Notes: a model not told the origin generated them from the letters alone. Positions 48,760-60,820 are shown, counted from the first letter of the stretch. The stretch: DNA of 64,000 nucleotides from Acanthaster planci (GCF_001949145.1 NW_019091361.1:2855503-2919502), one strand, 5' to 3'. Translations and numbers: made by a program.

Positions 48760-49345
48760 GCAGTACCTTTGTTTTTATGAATTATAGAGGGCGCTGTTAA
48801 AAACAATCATTTTGAATCATCAATCATCATTGGCCATTCGCCTCCAGCTCTGATATCGAAAACGCTTTCAGACCCTAGGCTGTTAAAATGACATTTGAGG
48901 CCCCGAGCTAGCTAGGCCCCGCTCCGTTTTTGTCCTGTCAACCAACAGAATTTATCTTCTTTTGCCAGCGTCTTTGTTGGAGGTTTTTGTTAGCCAACAG
49001 AGGGCGCTCTCCCACTTTCACGGAGGTTGCAGGCCAGTAAATAAACTGCCATACTGTGAAATACCCGAACTTCGAAAAATCAGGAAATTACTCCCGAATT
49101 TCCCAGGTGTTCGAGACGCACATCAAATAATTTTTTTTTTATTTTCTTTTCAAATTTCCTTTCATTAACCAATGACTTTTGAAGATTTACTTTACCCTAA
49201 AATGCAGTCGTGAAGCCCCTCGCCATTTTGAAATGATCGATGTCCCAACAAGTTGACCACTGGCTTAGCCCCCCCCCACACAATCACACTTTTTTGAAAG
49301 GAGGGGGCATGTCCCCTGCAGGTAATGAGGTGGGGCTTAATGCAT
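48760..49345. repeat. Allelic duplication, copy 2
   Basis: Near-identical copy of 48155-48758 that continues into unique sequence after 'ttaatgcatttg'. Confidence 0.85.
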
Positions 49346-51689
49346 TTGACTTTTAATGGTTAATGGCCGATGCCTGATGGTCTCTTTTACTGCCCCCAAT
49401 ATTTTGAAAATCGTTTCGCCGCCGTTGATGAACACCATGACTGCCCGGGCCGTGCTTAAAAGTTGCAAAAAAGTGACAGTGAATCATCATTAATGGCTTT
49501 AATCAGAATCAACCCCAATCCCCAGGTGTGCACGCAGGTGTGACATCACGATGACGTAATCACATGGTGTTTTGGGCAATGCCCACTCCTTCCCGCGTGC
49601 ACATGGTTCCAAATTTGAGTATGAAACAATGCGATGCGAAGCTGAATAATATTTGGAAGGATGACCATACAAAGTCTTCTTTTATTTGCAAAGGTGTCAG
49701 TATTAAAAGTAACAGCATACGTTACTAAATGAGGCAACATTAATAACTCAGTTAGTTTTCGGTTGGCTTTCAGTATAAAATGAAAAGAAAATGTCAATGG
49801 TTTTCTTGTGGATGATTCGTGTGAATCATTTCCATAACGGTGAACTGACAGATAAATACGAAAATGGTGCAAGTAAGGCGAAACTGGGTTTGTCATTATA
49901 GGAAGTGCTGAATCTTTTTCATACATTAAGCATTCACAAAGCAGTTCGACTAAATGACAATACTAGCGGACCACACTTTAACGTTTTTAATGCACAGTCT
50001 ATATATGAATTTTTTGGAAATGCACATGTAAAAAATATCCATGTCTTGTTAGCGTCGGTGAAAAGTGAAAAAAAATGCACATATTTATGCAAATTATTTT
50101 TACAATTACGGCGACAATAATAGTGCTTCTCGCTACTCGTTTTCATTAAAATCCATGCTTTGGCATTATAAAAAACTGTTATTGCTGTTGCAGTTTTTTG
50201 AAAATCTTTTTCAAGTACTTGTTATTACAAGACTCCTTGGTTGATATTCACTCAGTTGTATCTCATCAAAATACAAAGCGGACGGAGATACGAGTTGAAT
50301 TTGTACTTTTTTTAAGTGTAATAATACACACACCACACCCATCGACTGTTACCGAGGCTCATAAAAACAGTGGCACTCAATACATGCCACGTGACGTAAT
50401 GTATTGTAGTTTTATTATTAATTGAAAAATATACAAAATGTTCAATACATTTTCTATATATTGTGAACAAGCTGATAGTATTACATATAAAACCTGAAAT
50501 TAACTTACAAGTACGAGGCTATTTTTCTAGTTTGAAGTAAAATCCTTTTTGAACAAAGTATATTTACAAGCACAAACAAGCCAACAAGATTTGACTGACT
50601 TGTTTCTTGATTAAGAAGGTTTGAACATAATGATTAAAAAAACTGCATGACAGACTGTCAGAATCTTTCATCTTTTACTTATATTCAGAATGTTGTAAAA
50701 ATTGGCCGCCAAACTTTGAATTTAAGTCGCACAGTTAATTGAATGTTGGACTGTAAGGCCTGAAACATTTTCCTTACTATTCACTTAAGTATTAAATGTA
50801 ACTGTCGTTTTCATTCATCATATGTAATGCATGGTTAAAAGGTGCAGTCAGCAATAGCAAACTTTAGGCAGTCTTTACACTCCAGCTTTGCTCTCATACC
50901 GAGCTTAAAAGTCATACCTTCACAAGCCTCAGCATTTTAAGATTATGCCTCCATCTCAAGTATACAAAGTTTATTGTTTCTCTTCAATTCACCTGTTACA
51001 TTAGATTGAAATTGAATATTTGTTAGAACTGAAAAAGTCAAACATCAATGAAACAAGATCGTTTACCATTCGATTTTGCCATAGATTTTGAGATAACGGG
51101 TGTAGTACTGAGACTTAATTAAGACCAGCCTTCAAACCTTCTTCAGCGAATGCGTTTCGATTCTTTCACTGGTTCCTCCAGTGCATGTATAAATGGGAAT
51201 AGAGAACAGGTACGCAACAACTTTTTTCTCAATTATTTGTTTTAATGACCTTGTGTCGGCCATCTTGATTTGAAAGTAAAGTTAACTTTTCAATTTGGGA
51301 ACCTGAGAGTAAACATAACAGCAACAAATTAAAAGTTAAATTAAACACAACTTCATAGCACCACCCCAAACGAATTTACATTAAATATGGTAGACTCAGG
51401 GAACAAGATTTAAAAAACGGCTTCCGTGTGAACAAGATCTATTGTGTCTTGAATATTATATCTCAATGCTACCTACAATTTCAAATTAAAACCAAACTAT
51501 GCTATGCCATGAAGTTACTCTTTTATGGATGCCATGTAATCTCCCCAATGTGGGCTAAATTTGAATATTTGTGTTGTTGCCAGGCATACTCCTAGATAAT
51601 TTGCAGGAATGTCCATTGTAACTTGGTTTCAATGTTTCCTGAACAATGTGCGGTAAATTCTAAATAAAAGGTTCATTCGTACTTGGCTC
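49346..51689. other. Intergenic DNA between the two NLR genes
   Basis: AT-rich sequence with no recognised exon. I looked here on the minus strand for a death or ubiquitin-like exon for NLR gene 1 and found none. The 3' UTR of NLR gene 2 must lie at the right end. Near 51400 'cagggaacaagat' recalls a segment in the mutase intron at about 13078. Confidence 0.4.
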
Positions 51690-51855
51690 GAGACCAAAGA
51701 TAAAAGCGAATTTATGAAGGCAGGTAAAAATATTCGCGCTGCGAATTCGCAAAAGATAAACACATTTCAACACGAGCGAAATTTTTCATAAATCTTTCGT
51801 GGCGTCAAATTCGGTTTGCGTTCACATTCGCCTGTAGTTTGAACCGGCCTTAACG
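51690..51855 (+). mobile_element. MITE, family 2, copy B
   Basis: Matches the other two copies through 'aatattcgcgctgcgaattc', 'gcgaaatttttc', a 'cgtca' segment, 'cacattcgcctg' and the end 'gaaccggcctta'. It lies just past the stop codon of NLR gene 2, in opposite orientation to copy C, which lies beyond that gene's first exon. Confidence 0.6.
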
Positions 51856-51913
51856 TTCTTGTGATAGGCATAGACGTGAGCTCGATTATCATAGGATTCA
51901 TGCATCGTTGTCA

Positions 51914-54900
51914 TTATTCAGAGACGGTAAAAATGTGGAATGTTATCATTTCTCCAAAGTCTATTCCTTCTAGATTTTGAACGGAGGCGAGTCCTCCATC
52001 ACCGAGAGACAAAAAGAGCAGGGAAGGAACAGGAGCCAACGGCTCTGTAACTCCTCCGCTGAAATGATTGCTCGCTAAGTTGGCTATCTTGACATGACCA
52101 AGAGATGACAGCAAGTGAAAAATGGCCTTGATATCACTGTCATCCAAACCACAGCCAGCCATAAATAGTCTGCTCAAGGATGGAAAAGGAACGACGTTTA
52201 TTTCTGACAAACCGTGCAATCTGTTTGCGTTCAGGACAACAGTATGTAGGTTGGTGGCTTCTTCAAGTAGGGAGAACAGCGTCTCAATGTCATCGGGTGT
52301 CAGATTGCATTCGCTCAGATGCAGTTCACCGAGCGAAAGGACGGGAGTGATCTTGACAGGCAGCAAATCGTGCAAATCGTTCCCCTTCAGAACAACTCTC
52401 TCTATGCTGCCTGCTGTTGCTAGAAGAGAGAAAAGGTGTTCGACGTCGCTGTTTGTCAGACCACATTCGTACAGGTGCAGTTCACGAAGCGAAGGAACAG
52501 GGTCGATCTTGACAGGCCGCAAACCGTACCAATAATAACTGATTGCTGACCGAGCACCTCTACCTAAGCTTGCCCCCACTGCAAACAGTGAGAAAAACAG
52601 AAAGCACAGAAAGGACAAGAATAGGGACAGAAAATAGAAAGATGATCCACGTTCTGTCAAGGTTCGATCTTGTGGCTGATGGTTATGGGGCGATGCAGGC
52701 TTGATCATGACCGGCAGCAAACCGTGCAAATCATTTCCCCTCAGAACACATTTGTCTACACTTCCAGCTTCTTTGAGGAGGGAGAAAAGTTGCTCAACGT
52801 CACTTTTTGTCAGACAACATTCTTGTAGCTGTAGTTCACGAAGAGAAGGAACAGGGGTGATCTTCATGGTCTCTAAACCATGCAAATCGTTTCCATGCAG
52901 AACGAGTTCCCTGACGCCGCCCACTGCTGCAAGAAGAGAGAAGAGTGGCTCAACGTCACTGTTTGTTAGACCACATTCATGTAGCTCCATTTCACGAAGC
53001 GAAGGAACAGACGCGATGCTGACATGCTGAAGACTATGCAGGCTGTTTCCCCTCAGAAGAACTACTTTTATGCTACCCAATGCTGCTAGAAGGGAAAACA
53101 GCGGCTCAACGTCAGTGCTTGTCAGCCAACACTCGTACAGGTGCAGTTCACACAACGAAGGAATAGAGGGGATCTGGGCATGATGCAAATTGGAAAACTT
53201 GTTTCCCTTCAGAACAACTGTCTCTATGCTACCCGCTGCTGCAAGGAGGGAGAAAAGTGGTTCAATGTCCCCGTTTGTGAGACAACATTCGTGTAGATGA
53301 ACTTCAGAGAGTGAGGGAACAGGGGTGATTTCAACAGGCTGCAAATCATGCAAATCGCTTCCCTTCAGGACGACTGTTTTTACGCTGCCCGCTGCTCCAA
53401 GGATAGAGAAAAGGGACTCAATGTCACTCCGTCTCAACTCACAACGTTGTAGCTGAATTACACAAAGCGAGGGAACACGGGCGATCGGAGCAGGCTGTAA
53501 ATCGTGCAAATTGTTGTCCTTTAGAACGAGCGTGTTTATGCTGCCCACTTCTGCGAGGAGGGAGAAAAGGGGCTCAATGTCAGTGGGTGTCAGACAACAA
53601 TCATACAGATGAAGCTCACACAGAGACGAAACACGGGTGATTTTGAAAGCCTGTAAGCCGTGTAAATCATTCTCTTTCAGGACAACTGTCCTGATGGTGC
53701 CAACTGTTACGAGGAGGGAGAACAGTGGCTGGACGTCACTATTTGTCAGGTTACATTTGTACAGGTGGAGTTCACAGAGTGACGAAACCGGGACGATCTT
53801 GACATCTTGCAAACCACTTAAATCGCCTCCTATGAGTACAGCTTTCCTGACCCTACCCACTCCTGCAAGAAGAGAGAAAAGGGGCCCGATATCACTGGTT
53901 TTCAGGCAACAGTCTTGTAGCTGCACTTCACAAAGCGAAGGAACTGGACTGATCTGCACAGGCTGCAAACCGTGCAAACTGCCTCCCGATAGACCGACTT
54001 TCACTACTCTACCTGCTGCTGCAAGGAGAGAAAAGAGTGGACCAATGTCAGCGATGGCTAGGTTACATTCTTGTAGCTGGAGTTCATTAAGAGACGGAAC
54101 GGAATTGATCTTGACAGGCTGGAAACCGTGGAGATCGTTTCCATGGAGAACAACTGTTTTTACGCTTCCCGCTGCCTCCAGAAGAGAGAAAAGTGGCTCA
54201 ATACCATTGCTTGTCAAGTTGCATTCGTACAAGTGGAGTTCGCAGAGCGAAGGAACAGGTTGGACCTGGCCATGGACAGGCTTCAAACCACTCAAATTAC
54301 TTTCCGACAGGACTAACTTCCTCATGCTGCCCACTGCAGCAAGAAGAGAAAACAGTGGCCCCATGTCAGTGTGTGCCAGGTTACATTCATGTAGCTGCAG
54401 TTCACAAAGCCCAGGGATAGGGGGAATCTTGTCACTAATGTCAGGTTGCATTCCGTGAAAATTGCTTCCGGACACAGCAACTTCCTTTATGCTGCCAGCC
54501 ATTGCGAGGAGAGAAAAGAGTGGCTCTATATCACTGGTCGTCAGGCTGCATTCTTGTAGCTGCAAGTTACAAAGTGACGGAACTTTGGTGATGCTGATAG
54601 GTTGCAACCCGTGCAGATTATTTCCTTTCAGCAAGCTGTCTTCACACTTCCCGCACCTGCCAGAAAGGAGAAAAGTGGCCCAATGTCACAGCATGTCAGA
54701 CTACACTCTTGTAGCTGTACTTCGCAAAGCGAAGGAACTGGAGTGAGGTTGTCGGCCTTCAAATCGTGCAAATCGTTTCCATGCAAAATAACTTTCTGTA
54801 TGGTGTTGGCTGCTGCTAGGAGGGAAAAAAGTGGTGCAATGTCAGTGCTCGTCAGATTGCATTCGTGAAGCTGTAGCTCAGTAAGGGAAGGAACCGGGGT

Positions 54901-57900
54901 AATACCGAAGGGTTGCAAACCATGCAAATCGCTTCCCGAAAGAATAACTTTCGTTATGCTGGCCGCTGCTTCTAGGAAGCAGAAAAGTGGCTTGATGTCC
55001 CTGTTAGTCAGATTACATTCGTGCAGCTGTAGTGCACACAGGAAGAAACAGGGGTGAACTTGTCTACCTGGAAACGACGGAAGCTGCATCCCGACAGAGC
55101 AACTGTCTCGACGCTGCCCGCTGCTTTAAGAAGGGAGAAGAGTGGCTTTATGTCAGAATTGGTTAGGCCACATTCTTGAAGCTGCAGATCAGAAAGCAAA
55201 GGAGCAGGTTCGATCTTGACAGGTTCCAGGCCGCGTAAATTGTTTCCCTTCAGGAAGACCTTCTTGATGCTGCCTGCTCCTGTAAGAAGGGAGAAAAGGG
55301 GCCCAATTTCACTGTATGATAGATTGCATTCATACAGGTGTAGTTCACAAAGCGATGGAAGAGGGGTGATCTTGGCAGGCTGCAAACGTTGCAAATCGTT
55401 TTCGTTGAGAACCACTACCTGTATGTTGCCCGTTGCTGCAAGGAGAGAGAACACCTGTTCAATGTCACTCTTCGTCAAATTGCATTCGTACAGGTACAGT
55501 TCTCGGAGAGAAGGCACAGAGGTGATCTGGTCAGGCTGCAAACCGTGCAAATCGTTGCCCTTTAGGACGAGCGTCTTTATGCTGGCTGCTGCCGCAAGGA
55601 GGGAGAAAATTGGCTCGATGTCAGTTTTTGTCAGACTGCACTCATGAAGCTGCAGCTCGCAAAGCGACGGAATAGGGCTGATCTTCACAGCCTGCAAACC
55701 GTGCAGATCGTTATCCTTCAAAAGAACTGTCTTTATGCTGCCAGCTGATGAAAGAAGGGACAAGAGTGACTCGATGTCTTTGCTTTTCATGCCAGTGTCC
55801 GCAAGGGCCAATACAGTCAAGCTCATAATTGGTCCAGGTGTCACCATCTGTTCAGATAGCAGTTCGAATGAAATGGTGTTCTTGATGACCAAGGTACTTA
55901 TTTTTGACTCTTTGTAGGATAACATGTCAAAAAGTTGCAAGATGTTCCAGTCACCGGTTCGCACATCTAATCTCTTCATGTGCTTTATCATGCCTTGGGA
56001 ATCATCGACAAAGTTACTCCAATGCACGTTGGCAAGGTTAAGGGTCAAAGAGATGTTACACTCTATTTCTTTCACTATGTCTTTTAACAGTTTTAAATGT
56101 TCCAAACTGTCGCACTTAGCTTTGACACTGTTTATGTCCAGAGCTTTACGTTTAGACCCAGTTTGAACAAGGTAGTGCGCAGCCACGAGATCCTCCCCTT
56201 GGATCTCGAATGTAAACTTAATGTTACCAGTCCCAACTATTTCGTCTACAAGGGAGTCTAATTGAGCTTCGAATAAGAGCAATGTCGAAATTCGGTGTAA
56301 TGATTCCTTCATTTTGTCTTGCCCTAAAAGTCCATCAATTTCTCGTATTATTGTCTGGGCAGTGTTCTTGTTCAGTCCACAGCAGAAGCGGAGAAGAAAT
56401 TCAACACTTTCAACGTCGCCACTAAATATGCTTGACAATACATTGTGAAACTCTTTCTTGTCAGATCTTGACAAGCTATCGAGGTAAACTGCAGCGCAGT
56501 ATTCCTGGAAAGTTTTGTGGAGGAACGAAAAGAGAGTGACGCTTGTGAGACCATACACAGTTTCTGTTTTCGACAGCAAGCCAATTTTACAACCCTTTTC
56601 GAAAATATCACTGTCTTCTCTATTGATCTCTGAGGCCATGAAATAAAGTTTTGGTCCATCTGGATCGAGCAAACCCTCAAGAGCAAGCCGACCAAGGGCA
56701 AAAATGTCTGTCTTGGTGTCATGTGCGTAAGTGTTTGCTTGGCTGTCTGTTTCTTTGCTGTCCACACGCTGGAAAAGATGCTCAATTTTGTGACTGAAGA
56801 GTTTCGTTATTTGATGGGGCAATTTTCCTTCTTCCGCCCACGTGAAGCACATCAACCAAAGAAACAAGGGGATTTCCGCCAAACTACGGAATGTGTTAGA
56901 CGCATTGACCGTATCAAGAAAGCTCTTTTGGCTTTGTTTGGAAAAATCTGTCAAGTACTTTCCTACGTATTTTTCCCTGTCTTTCTCATCGAAGCCTGCC
57001 ACATGAACTTTTGTGAAGTGTTCATGCATTGTCAGCAATTCATTTGCTGTCTTTTGTCTACTCGTTACCACAATTTTACACGACTTCAGTGATTTGAACG
57101 ACAGCATATCGCTCAAGTTAATTTCATCCTTGCGCTGTTTTGTGTGTGTCAACCTTTGCAGAGAAATTTCGTCTGCGCCATCAAGAAGGATCAGCACGCT
57201 CTTTTGGTTATTCCGAATATACTTCTCCAAGTCTTCTTTCTCAAATCTACCTTCTGTAAGAATTTGCGAAAAAATGGCATCCACGACGTCAAAATTCTTA
57301 CCCATTCGATTAACTTCGATGAGAAAGACAAGTTTGTAATCCTTCAGACCAAACTTTGTCCCAGGTTGGGATTGGTTAGTTTGTTGCGTCCCATTTGTCT
57401 TTATTTCCACCCAATCATACACAATCTTTTTAAGCAGCGTGGTTTTGCCGTAACCTGCCTCAGCTGTGGCTAATATCCGATTTGTTTTGAGGGTAAGCAT
57501 GTCCTCGTATGAATCAAGGGGTACGTTTTGGAAGAGAAACCCCGTCTCTTCTTCCACTTTTGACACTGAGCGACCAGGGGTACCTCTTTGCGACTTGCCT
57601 TTCAGATGCCCCACTTTCATGGTGGCAGCCGGGTGTATCTTGAACTCTGATGAGCAGCTAGGAGCTGCCAGGTTGGTTTCTTCAAGAAGCTGTTGGTTTA
57701 CATAAAGTCTACCAATCTCCACGGACGTGCCTCTCTTCGTCGGGTGTGTAGTGACTTTCAGGGTCTGCTGGTAGTGTGCTGTTAGTTCCTCCGCACACTG
57801 TTCAACGTCAAAATGTTCCCCTGCAACGCCTGGGTTAAAAGGAGGTTCTCTGTGGGTCAACAACTGCAAAAATCCTAATTTCTGTCGAAGAACTCGCTTC

Positions 57901-60820
57901 AATCAAAAAACGTTTCCAATCGTGTTGGTGTGGTTTACGTTGTAAATTCAAGTCTGATAAATGTTTTTCCAAAATGTGAACTCCTTTAATTAGCTCTTTG
58001 TAACCACCCGAATAAAAATTGGGTGCAGCATAAATGCAATTATAAAAGGGAATTTACATGTACATGTAGTTTGTGTTGAAAGGTCATGCGAAAAATTGTG
58101 GAAAATTGCGGATCTAAGCATACTTGCGATCTGTAGGCACATCCTTGATATTAAATAGGAATTAAATAATATCACGCACGAGATTCCCGAATGCATAATA
58201 AACATTTCAGAATTGTGTTTTAGGCACGGTTTCAGATATAAAATTTTGTAGCATTTTGATGCAATATTATACCTGGAACTTTTGATGCCAAATCAGCACG
58301 GTGCGTTTTTCTCAAAGCATTTTTCAAAGTCTGGGGTGCCTCTTCGGGGTTGTCCTGCTTCTTGTACCACTTATCTAGCATCTTCAAGCTCTGCCTGACT
58401 ATATTCCCCTTATGGCCCTCTTCGAATTGCTCGACTTGTGTGTTATCAAAGTCTAAGTTGATGGCGAGCGACACCCAGTCTCTTCCGAGTTTCTCTGACA
58501 GTTCCAAAAAGTATCCGCTTGCAAACTGTTCTTCTGAAATGTTGAAAATATCTTTGTGAAGAAATCTACAAGAACAAACTTTTTATATGTGGAACAGCAT
58601 TTTGAGTTGCAAATAAATTTGAGCCTTCTCATCAGACACTCGTCTGTTATTATCTTGGACATTAATTTTCTGCAATTCTCTTCTTCGACGTGTCAGTATG
58701 AAAACTCGTTGACGTCTCTATACGCTGGATGCACAATGGAAAATGCTGATTGAAACGTGCATTTTTCAAACTCCATAAGTATCCCTACTTTCCTGGACAA
58801 CTGAGGGCCCTGTTGTTGGCTTCAGGGGAAGACATGGTTCAGTGCAATTTTATTTCTATTCCATTTATAGGCCAAGCATTTACCGGTACTCACTGAAATA
58901 ATTTTTACTTGGATGCTCGAACTTTAGGCCAGGAAAACATAAAAAATGCCGCAACTTTATTTGCACGAGTTGACATCACAGTTTTGATCATGAATATGGA
59001 AATACTCACTTGCACGAAAACAAACCAGGCAGAAAAACCCCTTCCGAAGTCGTGACACAAAACTGGAAATGGATTTAACTGAGAAACAAAGGTGCATTTC
59101 AAGGTTTGTGTGAAATGAATTCTATTGCAGCTTCCCTTAAACAAAGATTAAGAGTTCCATTACAATACTTACTTTCAGGCGCACCACCCAATAGACCACC
59201 TGCTCTTATCTCGATGTTCTGGTCTTGTTGTATGCCTTGATCGGTAAGAGACAGCGAGTCACACAGCTGCAAATTAGCCATTGTCGGTTCTTAATGTTTA
59301 ATTTTTCCCTTCATGATTTGCAATTATTGCCAACAACTTTCAAGTCATCAATGTTATTTGACATGAAATGCAGGTAAGATATCTTTAAATGGGATGCATG
59401 TTTTTCGGGGTCTCTTTTAAAAACAGACTCCAAAGACAGACAAATAGTAAGAAACGTACTGAGCCTAAGGTAACAACATGTTGTTACATGGTAACAACAT
59501 GTTGTTACAGAGCCATGTTGCAACATGGCTCTGAACACTTGTTTAAATAACATTTACATTTACAGCAACAGCTGTGCTTTCAAAACTTTGTATTTACTAA
59601 CTCTGATAATGGATGATAACTTTCTTCGGTGGTCGTAAGTAAAGACTTACCAACAAATTTCTCTGGATGAAAAGATGTTGTGTTTGTGGCTGGATACCAC
59701 TCTTGTTCTTGATTAACTCCTTCAAGGATGAAACTGATGTCTTTTGATCTAGTTGGAGGCAAAGTGTCCTTGATAAAAAGGAACCTCGGACAAAAACTTG
59801 CAACTTCTCCTTCCTTTCATGAAGACTGTAATACAAACAACAGAAATGTGATTCAGTAAAGCTTGAAGTTACTTCATGAATTAGGTTTTTATTTAAATTG
59901 TCAGGTTAAGCCTGAGTCTGATAATTGGAACACGTATGAGGAGTTACAGTACTAGTATAAGTGTCAAGCACAGTGGACTTTATACCTTGAATACGTACTA
60001 CTAGAAGTGTAGACAGTCGTACTGAAAATAATCAAATACTTACATAACGACTCGAACTGAAATTGGAGAGCGATTTTCTTTTGAAAATACAGGGACATTG
60101 CATTTTTCGAAACTCTCTGATTTCTACCAATAGTCAAATTCACGACTAGTTTCCATTTAACCACACCGTTTAATTTGTACTCGATCGTGTTGCATTTTAG
60201 CGTATGTCGGAGCTGAGACAATCACTGGTGAGCTGAAAATGACCATATTCAAATTCTGATTTGATAATTGGAAACGAAAAGTAAAAGTTTGCACTGATAT
60301 GCACAGATGATTCATAGTAATAAATCTATGATTGCGACGAACCACTAGAATATACATGTACATTAATATGGGATCAGTTTTAAGCATAACTTGGTTTAAC
60401 AAAAACACACTCAGATCTAATCGAGATGCAACAACAATAAACATTTATATTATCAGAATGCTGGTTGTTAAATATTAACTTGACCTTTACCTGTATCAAA
60501 CTTGATAACAGGATAAGCAAAATTCAATAATGTACTTGCTAATACCTCTCCGTTTCAGCTTTAGTGATCGTTTGATCATGATTCGGGGGTTTGCTCAGTT
60601 CACACTGAGGTGTGGATGCTCTTTTTGGGTGGGGCACAAGTTCTTTGTCGTCGTCTGTGAGTCTTGATGAGGCTTTGATTGGAAAGACAGACAGGAATGC
60701 TGCTTTCCGGCCATGTTTAGCTTTCATCTTCTTGCTGATGAGTTTCGCCCTTGGGTGGTCGCATACCGCACCAGTAGTAATTCTATCTTTATCCCACTGA
60801 CCAAGGCTGACCTGCTCCAT
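51914..60820 (-). CDS. NLR gene 2: ubiquitin-like / death / NACHT / tandem LRR protein
   Basis: Five exons: 60820-60546 (basic N-terminus, MEQVSLGQWDKD; ends phase 2), 59825-59651 and 59266-59173 (ubiquitin-like), 58533-58273 (death), and 57829-51914 (NACHT and LRR). Every junction is GT-AG and matches in phase (2, 0, 1, 1). The NACHT region has an atypical Walker A, AEAGYGKTT (Ala for the first Gly), Walker B VLILLDGADEI, VVTSR, and GFDEKDREKYVGKY. The LRR part is about 23 units of 52 residues. The full product would be about 2,240 residues. Two single-base frameshifts (near 55044 and 54634) break the last exon. Either the copy is a recent pseudogene or these are assembly errors; the open frame on both sides favours errors or a very young lesion. 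Expected role: cytosolic sensor signalling through death-domain contacts, with the ubiquitin-like domain as an extra docking module (inference). Confidence 0.88.
51980..55830 (-). repeat. 156-bp tandem array encoding double LRR units
   Basis: About 23 consecutive units share the pattern PSLCELHLYECNLTNSDIE, PLFSLL, then VVLKGNDLHGLQPVKI, which is two LRRs (28 plus 24 residues) per 156 bases, all in one exon. The units are alike enough to show up as DNA repeats, so unequal exchange or gene conversion could change copy number. One unit (about 52530-52720) is strongly altered. Confidence 0.85.
52565..52640 (-). other. Hydrophobic segment inside the LRR array
   Basis: In the aberrant unit the frame reads FYFLSLFLSFLCFLFFSLFA, long and hydrophobic enough for a membrane helix. 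The same DNA is a long pyrimidine tract ending TTTGCAG. Removing 52650-52579 (GT...AG, 72 bases) would keep the frame, so it may be a small intron read through rather than protein. Confidence 0.5.
58273..58533 (-). other. Death-domain exon of NLR gene 2
   Basis: 86 codons between phase-1 splice sites (TTTCAG acceptor, CCAG|GTATAA donor). The sequence YFLELSEKLGRDWVSLAINL, followed by QVEQFEEGH, QSLKMLDKWYKKQ, APQTLKNALRKTHRADLA, has the LG.DW core, the central acidic helix, the ML.KW helix and the final L..L.+..R..LA of death domains. Confidence 0.85.
59173..59825 (-). other. Ubiquitin-like domain of NLR gene 2, split over two exons
   Basis: Exon 59825-59651 gives KLQVFVRGSF, RTLCLQLDQKTSVSSLKELI, KNKSGIQPQTQHLFIQRNLL; exon 59266-59173 gives LCDSLSLTDQGIQQDQNIEI and RAGGLLGGAPE. 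This follows ubiquitin block by block: the QIFV strand, the TITLEV-like strand, the K.KI helix, GIPP.QQ.LIF, LSDYNIQ, the HLVLR strand and a Gly-Gly end. The exons join in phase 0 in the middle of the fold, which is strong support that both belong to it. The Gly-Gly is not terminal, because the death-domain exon follows directly. Confidence 0.82.
59470..59533. repeat. Three consecutive perfect palindromes
   Basis: In the intron between the two ubiquitin-like exons are two copies of the 18-bp palindrome 'gtaacaacatgttgttac' (59470-59487, 59491-59508) and a 26-bp palindrome centred at 59520/59521. Each could form a cruciform or bind a dimeric protein. Confidence 0.8.

Noticed and set aside
48325-49168. 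Open frames of 83 and 68 residues sharing an identical peptide
   Set aside because: They occur once in each copy of the allelic duplication and show no family signature or splice context; probably non-coding.
46700-51850. Search for a death or ubiquitin-like exon for NLR gene 1
   Set aside because: No frame on the minus strand showed either fold; missing sequence at the 48759 gap cannot be excluded.
53637-54458. Plus-strand open frame of 273 residues rich in Arg/Ser
   Set aside because: It is antisense to the tandem LRR array of NLR gene 2; the periodic peptide only mirrors the 156-bp repeat.
57830-57902. Upstream extension of the NLR gene 2 NACHT exon to 57902
   Set aside because: The death-domain exon ends in phase 1 and only the acceptor CCTTTTAACCCAG at 57830 gives a matching phase and open frame.
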